From the NCBI GenBank assembly GCA_033980235.1, contig CM067075.1:24189061-24253060 (forward strand): a stretch of DNA of 64,000 bases, read 5' to 3'. This DNA comes from Diadema setosum. Its lineage: Eukaryota; Echinodermata; Echinoidea; Diadematoida; Diadematidae. A program made the position numbers and the translations under genes. Below, in pieces: positions 57,830 through 64,000 of the stretch (position 1 is its first letter; each line of letters begins with the position of its first letter). The notes beneath the pieces were generated by a model. That model saw nothing but the letters and a program-made list of their open reading frames with translations, was not told where the DNA came from and searched no databases.

Positions 57830-58962
57830 CTGGGTTTAAAGTACATGTACTTGTGCACAGCGTTTTGCAATCGAATCAAGATCCACAAGTATCAAATTTG
57901 TGCCATGCTCGTGTAATGTACGACTATGATGCAAAGGGCGTGCTCATACTTTGAAGAACAGTTACAACTGTAAGTGCACTTTAGGCAATTGTCATACACA
58001 AGAAGATAAATGTGAGTAAGTACTGTACAAGCAGAGAAGAAAGGCTCATATCTTAAGAACAACATCTGCCAATTTGATGAAGTGTCATTTCATTTACATT
58101 TTTTTTTTTGAAGAGGGTAGAGAAACAAGCAAATATATACAAAATAATTAAAAAAGTAAATAACCATAGATTGGCTAAAAAAGGATAAAATATATTATCT
58201 ATCCATAGGTAAAATGAATGAAATAAATTACCATCTTTACTGATACTTTTCAGCATATAAATAATACAATATGGTCTTTAGTATTTTTGCCTTAATATCT
58301 TCAAAGTGTAATCTTATCAGTCATCTATTGACATTATCATTAGACCTCACAATTTACCACGGTGTATTTTGTAAACATGAGCAGTGATACTATAATCATC
58401 TCTTTGTTTGATTTAATCTCATAATCCGCTCTCTTTTTGTTTTGTTTTTTGTTCGGCACTGTATGCTTAAATACAGCGCAATACTACTAGTATCATCACT
58501 TAACTATGCCCAGCATACATTTTTAGCACCACTACAGTCGGCATATGTATATCATAACAATAGGCCTTGATTGCTTTGCATGTTTGCCAACTGCGTTCAG
58601 TTCACAGATCTATGTATGTTTAAACAAGTGAACGGGACCATACCCTAAGTACACTACCCATCACATGATGTGCAAATGCCATATGAACCAGCTGGAAAAA
58701 CTTCACATGTACGATTTGTATATGCCATCAAGTAGTTAAGACAGATGGATTAGAATTAGGAAAATAAACACTAGAAACTGCTTGCATACTACATGTATGT
58801 ACAGTACTTCCACTGGTATGAGGGGTATGAGGAATGGAATTCATATAAAAATCTATTTCACGGAGAAAATTGTTCTGAGGAAAGTTGGGAGTTCTAAATC
58901 AAATAAATATGATCAGAAATGATTAGATTAGATTAGATGATTCAACAATGTAATCACCATTC

Positions 58963-59050
58963 TTAACCCACTGAAGACTAGTCCCGAGTATACTCGGGCA
59001 GGTGTCTATGGGAAATGCGTGTTGTAGCAAAATCAGTCCATCCTCAATCT
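58963..59050 (+). repeat. Mini-MITE, TTAACCCGTTGAGGAC family, copy c
   Basis: TTAACCCACTGAAGACTAGT at the left, AAAATCAGTCCATCCTCAA at the right (right arm degraded). A GATTA run lies just upstream (58918-58938). Confidence 0.75.
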
Positions 59051-59288
59051 AGCTTTTACCTACCGGTATAGCGTATAATGTACAGTGTACACCTACATGT
59101 TGTATGCATATTGTATGAAATACCAATTTTGTCAATAAGGTCACCAAGTATGTAAGGTACTCCAAACTAACCTTAAAGAAAGATACCATAAAATGTTCAC
59201 AAAGTTCTAAAGTTGTTATTTCAATGCTCAATTTATGATTTAGTTTCTTACTTTTATCAAAGCAAATAAGTATAAGTTCAATCTAGAT

Positions 59289-60230
59289 TTAAAGGTAGGG
59301 GATACCTTTTACAGAACTCCCAAAATGCAGCAAAACATTAAATATGAACCTCGGGGGACTTGTTTAGGCCACTGCTTAGAAATTTGGAAGTCAACAGTTA
59401 TCTACAATTTGAATAATGCACAAAACTCAACTACTCAGTAGTTCTGTGTGTCAGCCACACTTAAAGGGTGTGTACAGTTCTGGTCGAGGTGAAGATTTAG
59501 CTTTTAACTTTTTGTGAGATATTCAGAAACCACTCTATGGGATGTCAAAGAGCATGCGGTTCTAAGGGGTATCAAAAGTTTATTCGCTGAAAATTGGTTT
59601 TGAAATGGCTGAGATATCCCAAAACAAGGTGAAACAAAGAGATACTAATAAAGTTGGGGCATGTCGCCTTTTATTATTAGCACTTTTTTGGATATCTCAG
59701 CCATCTGAAAACCAATTTTCATCAAATAAACGTTGAATCCTTCTTAAAATTACATGCTCTTTCATATTTCATAAGAGGCTTTTCATTATCTCACTTAGGA
59801 ATGTTCAAAACATGAATCCCTACCTCAACCAGTACTGTACAGTCCCTTTAAGCCTTTTTGTTGCAGTCTTCTGTATTTTTTATCTATAAACACAAATCTA
59901 AAAGTGTAAGAGCTGATGTAATAACATATAGAGTGTGTGGCAAGAATGTATATAGAAATGTTTGTAAGTTTTGATGAACTTTATTCACATATGTACATGA
60001 TGGACACACATGCAGTGCATGGGTCTGCAAAGGTAGCCTATGTACTGGAATTTATGGTGAGCCCCGAAAAGAATTCAATTCAAAATCTAACGGTCGATAA
60101 AAATGTACTAAATGTTACCTTCCACTTTCAATACTTTATGGGAGTTTCTAGAATGATACTCTCTTCAACATACCACTGTGTTTATACAACTCTTCATTTA
60201 AGGCATGCAAATGGGATTCCCTACCTTTAA
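59289..60230. repeat. TTAAAGGTAGGGGATACC element carrying a nested MITE
   Basis: Left TTAAAGGTAGGGGATACC and right GGGATTCCCTACCTTTAA are inverted ends 942 bp apart. A complete MITE of another family occupies 59461-59851. The open frame at 59937-60230 is inside the element and has no protein family. Confidence 0.7.
59461..59851. repeat. MITE, TTAAAGGGACTGTACAGT family, copy d (nested)
   Basis: TTAAAGGGTGTGTACAGTTC at the left, GTACTGTACAGTCCCTTTAA at the right; 391 bp, the same length as copy a but in the opposite internal order. Confidence 0.9.
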
Positions 60231-60849
60231 GACAATTGAATACCTGAGAGACTATACAGCCCAATGTACAGTGTATAATTAGTTGTGTGAAGCTTTCACT
60301 TCACCTCATAACATTTTCACATAGACTGTCCACATACAGTGTATGTGATCTATTTTGGCTTCTACTTTTTTTTTTTTTTTTTTTTTGGGGGGGGGGGATA
60401 AAGACTAAACTTTTCAAAGTGAAATTTATCCTTGCATGAACCAAAGTTTTAATTGATACAATGAATCTTTCCTGCAGTAAATATATTCACACCTAAGTGT
60501 CTAGATAATCACATTTTTAAACGTCAATTTACCACAGCATACCTACAATTTGTAGCATAAAACTTGCCAGATCACAAATTGGTTTATCAATGTTTCAATC
60601 AGGCCATCAACATGATAGGCAGGCTATCAATTGAGTACTTCCTTGTTTTCACTGAAAAGTTTGTCTAATCAGATAAGGATGGGCCAACAAGAACTCACAG
60701 TGTGCTGAGTCAGTTAACTAATGTCATGGGATTTGATGTTTACCTCTTCTCTAACTTCAGACTATATAATCAGGGACCATTTTATACTATCATGTATGTC
60801 AATGCTGCACAAAATATAACATGTAGGCCTACACTAAACCAATAGACCC

Positions 60850-61422
60850 TTAAAGGACAAGTTCACCTTCATAGACATGTGGGTTGAGAAAATGCAGCAA
60901 TATTAGTAGAGCACATCAATGAGAGTTTGAGGAAAATCGGACAATCCGTTCAAAAGTTATGAATTTTTGAAGTTTCTGCTCAGTCATGGCTGGATGAGAA
61001 GACTACTATAGCTTGTGATGTCATATGAGTACAACTACATGTACATAAAGAAAGTATAAAGAAAATTCAAGATATTCTCACTTTTCTCACATAATAAAAG
61101 AACACTCAACTTCTCTCTTTCAGAAGTCAGGGGAAATAATATTACCCCTAACATATGTCAGTAACATGTTGAAGAAATGTACACTTTATTCAAAAAGTCA
61201 ATTTTTTTGAAATTCTCTTTTTATTTTCCTTGTATTGTTGTACGCAAGTGACATCATACACTGTAGTAGTCTTCTCCTCCAGCAGTGATTGCACAGATAC
61301 TTTAAAAATTCATAACTTTTGAACGGATTGTCGGATTTTCCCCAAACTTTCACTGATGTGTTCCACTAATATTGTTGCCTTCACTCAATCCACATGTCTA
61401 TGAAGGTGAACTTGTCCTTTAA
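60850..61422. repeat. MITE, ACAAGTTCACCTTCATAGACATG family, copy b
   Basis: TTAAAGGACAAGTTCACCTT at the left; GAAGGTGAACTTGTCCTTTAA at the right; 573 bp. Closely similar to 38216-38778. Confidence 0.9.
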
Positions 61423-62113
61423 TGTAGCACCTTGCTTTGTGCTGCAATCATTATTAGTCCACACTTTTTGCAATAAAGTACTCAGCACATGCTGCTATAC
61501 AGAACTGTATATGATATATCTTTAGCTATCCTGTATTATCATACAGCTAAAAAGACATACAGTGTACGTATCACATTACCCCTACTGTGTGTACACTGTG
61601 TGTAATTCAAATCCTCAGCTTTCCCATGCAACATCCCTTTCAAAATATTGACTTTAAAATTAATCTTGCAGACCTTGTACAAATGTATGCATACTGCTTC
61701 CATTTCAGCAATCAGAAATTAAATCACTCTGTAGGCCTATATTATTTATCTGTTTTTGTCCTGGAAACTGAATCATTAAGGGCAATGCTAGACTGATTCA
61801 TGAAAAATTAAACTTGACAAACTTTCACACGTGTCCCTTTCCCCTCACACATGAAGCGGATAGCCCTGCATTGTTTAAAACCCCAACAGTCATCTTCCAA
61901 TTTCCTTCGTTTTTGAAACCCCAACTGCACTATGCTGTGAGGTTTACTCCCTGTGCAGTAACGTACCCACATCATTCCTGAAATCATAATACCTTTCCTT
62001 TCATTTCATATGTCAATGGGTTCATAAAAGACATTGCATGATTTTACTAGGTTTGGTGCTAGTGTTGGTGTACACTGTAAGTGCTATCTAAACATGAGCA
62101 GCAACAATAATCC

Positions 62114-62899
62114 TAAGGGCAATTCCGCGGTTAGTAACGTTACATTTGAACAAATTTAGATATTTGTTTTTACCACTAAATTACCATTTATTCACTTCAA
62201 GTCAAAATTATGTCAAAAATATGTTCATCCTTCCCAGGTTTATGATACAGAAAAGAATGAACACAATCCAAGAAATATTAGAATTGCTATAGCAACTTAA
62301 AGGGCTGGTTAGTAACGTTACGAAAAAAGGACATGACAAAAAAAAATCAATGTCTTGTAACAAAAAGTGTGCAAAAATTCAAGTTACTTCAAACAAAGTG
62401 TTGCATTAATTTCAATTATTGCATCATGACAAATGTTCATGGAAATTTTTTTAGCAGTTCGACCAATAATTTTTTAGCTAGACCCCCAAAAGCATGGTTA
62501 GTAACGTTACGGTTAGTAACGTTACATTTGTCCGGAGTAATTCCGCAGGTCATTTCATCCTTTTGTAATTGACAAAATGTCACATGACTTCTGGAGTATT
62601 GTATGTATTCATCTTTTACCCTTTAGCAAAACTTTGAGGAAAAAATTTCAAAGGAACCCACTGTAATTTGCATTAAGTGAATTTCAGCGTCCCCAGTCCC
62701 ACATGTACATTTTAAATGATGGTTTTAGATCTCACAAAATCAATGAATACGAAAAATAAAATCTACTGAATTTGAAAGACCCTAATGATTGGTGAACATC
62801 CATGGCATTGAAATAGTTGATACCTAGATTAAAGGGTAAGATAAAGAGGCACATTTCTTTTATCCATGTCATGTCCACCTAACTGCGGAATTGCCCCTA
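62114..62899. repeat. Element with AGGGCAATTCCGCGGTTAG ends and GTAACGTTAC repeats
   Basis: Left TAAGGGCAATTCCGCGGTTA and right TAACTGCGGAATTGCCCCTA are inverted ends about 786 bp apart. GGTTAGTAACGTTAC occurs four times (62129, 62307, 62496, 62511), the last two in tandem. Confidence 0.7.
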
Positions 62900-63053
62900 A
62901 ACTACAAACACGTAGGAAGTCAGTTTAATAGCAGGCTGACATCAAAATTGTTTTTTGCTGTTTCTGTACCTACAACTGTAGTGTTGGTTTCAGCATCGAC
63001 TGTTATCTGCTGAACCTAGACCCTCCGCTGTTAAAAACATGACAGTGACTTAC

Positions 63054-63220
63054 AGTATGTCCTTTTTCTCTTCTGGCCAACAAAGGATAATCAAATTCCT
63101 TGTGGCAAGTCTGGTGTTGTAATGCAAGCCCTTCTACAGATGTTATAATATTAGTTAATTTCATGGATCTATGAGCTTTGTCCATAATGTGGTCATACAC
63201 ATGTAGGCCACGCAAAGCTA
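63054..63220 (-). CDS. Candidate internal exon of an unrecognised gene
   Basis: Bounded by an acceptor (ACATGTACATACAG then TAGCTTTG) at 63220 and a strong donor (CATACT then GTAAGTC) at 63054. It is fully open for 55 codons: ALRGLHVYDHIMDKAHRSMK, LTNIITSVEGLALQHQTCHK, EFDYPLLARREKGHT. Composition looks protein-like and no repeat overlaps it. Family unknown. It could precede the terminal exon at 57630-57829 with intermediate exons, because the phases of the two do not join directly. Confidence 0.3.
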
Positions 63221-64000
63221 CTGTATGTACATGTAATACAATATTATCGAGGGGGTATATCCCTCACACCATGGGAGCAGAATCAAGACAAGTGTAAGCC
63301 TACAAATTGTACATGTTGGAGAGGACTGTGTAAATATGGAGAATCAATCTGCAGGCATGGGAATTACAAATTGTAGGACAGAGAAAATATATCTAAAATA
63401 CATAAGAATAATAATCAATCCTGTTCATACTACACACTCTCACCAGGCAATCCTAGAACATTGTTTTGTTGTTTATGTGCCATGGTCAAAACTCCCTGTG
63501 TGCCACATTATTCTCCGACCGAAAATGGGCAAAACGACTGTGTTTTGCCTGCTACAACGACTGGCAAAAGTCGGAGAATAGTACCAATCACTTGACATCG
63601 TGCTGTACTACGGCAAGTTTGGGTGTTGGGTTGCGCAATATTCAAAAGGCGAGATTTTCAAAAAAAGTGACTTTTCTGATATTCACGCACCATATCAGAT
63701 TGTATACACAATTGGACCTACAATGTAATCATGAAATATGTCATCTCTCATACTGCTGACAGTGATGATCCATTACAGGATGTACATTTTGTAGTCTTCA
63801 GTAGATAATACAGTCTATAATGGAGTAGAAGGATGTCACCACCTGAAGTATATAATATACTGACAAAATGGCAATGAATGGAGTGGCGATGTATTAAAAA
63901 GCACGACATTGAAGAAATCTGCAGGTGACACACTGATGAAATGCCTGTACAGAGGAAATCTTCACTCTTAGAGGAACTATGAAGAGGGATTAAATCAGCA

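Larger units (their letters stand above)
61423..64000. other. No further gene recognised
   Basis: Apart from the element at 62114-62899 and the candidate exon at 63054-63220, I see no coding family, RNA gene or repeat that I can name. Confidence 0.35.

Noticed and set aside
59937..60230. 97-codon plus frame
   Set aside because: Lies within a MITE-like element; no family, AT-driven composition.

Overview
This is animal nuclear DNA. It has spliced genes with GT-AG introns, long introns, abundant short inverted-repeat transposons (MITEs) and microsatellites, and no bacterial-style gene packing. The repeat repertoire suggests a marine invertebrate deuterostome, most plausibly an echinoderm: foldback elements opening with GGGGGCATTTCATGAA, elements with ACAAGTTCACCTTCATAGACATG, tyrosine-free cut-and-paste remnants and a Ty3/Gypsy pol fragment. 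The organism call is inference from pattern memory, not from a search.

Layout. Positions 1-8.3 kb are a graveyard of mobile-element coding fragments, nearly all on the minus strand: SWIM-like, hAT-like, gag-like, pogo/Tigger-like, Ty3/Gypsy RT-RNase H and DUF7869-like. It also holds a duplicated exon-like segment of unknown family. From 8.3 to 13.6 kb I see only MITE remnants and low-complexity sequence. ZNF622 (the Rei1/Reh1 60S ribosome-maturation factor) lies at 13.7-19.2 kb on the minus strand, with six coding exons whose phases close exactly. RPL37A (60S protein eL43) lies at 25.7-29.5 kb on the plus strand; its ATG exon was not located. RETREG (FAM134 family, ER-phagy receptor) lies at 37.2-49.2 kb on the minus strand, with seven exons recovered and the N-terminus missing. 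From 50 to 64 kb there are mostly repeats, plus two minus-strand exon-like pieces (57.6 and 63.1 kb) that may belong to an unrecognised gene.

How the genes relate. ZNF622 and RPL37A are divergent neighbours and both serve the large ribosomal subunit. RPL37A and RETREG converge tail to tail. RETREG works in a different process (ER membrane curvature and selective autophagy).

The most interesting structure is a pair of related 1.1-1.3 kb elements in opposite orientation, one in RPL37A intron 2 and one in a RETREG intron. Each holds an array of ~157-bp tandem units. Nearly every unit carries a perfect DR1 nuclear-receptor site (AGGTCAAAGGTCA), and the arrays are bounded by GTCCCCGCCG hairpin ends. 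The architecture resembles non-autonomous Helentron-type elements with minisatellite cores.
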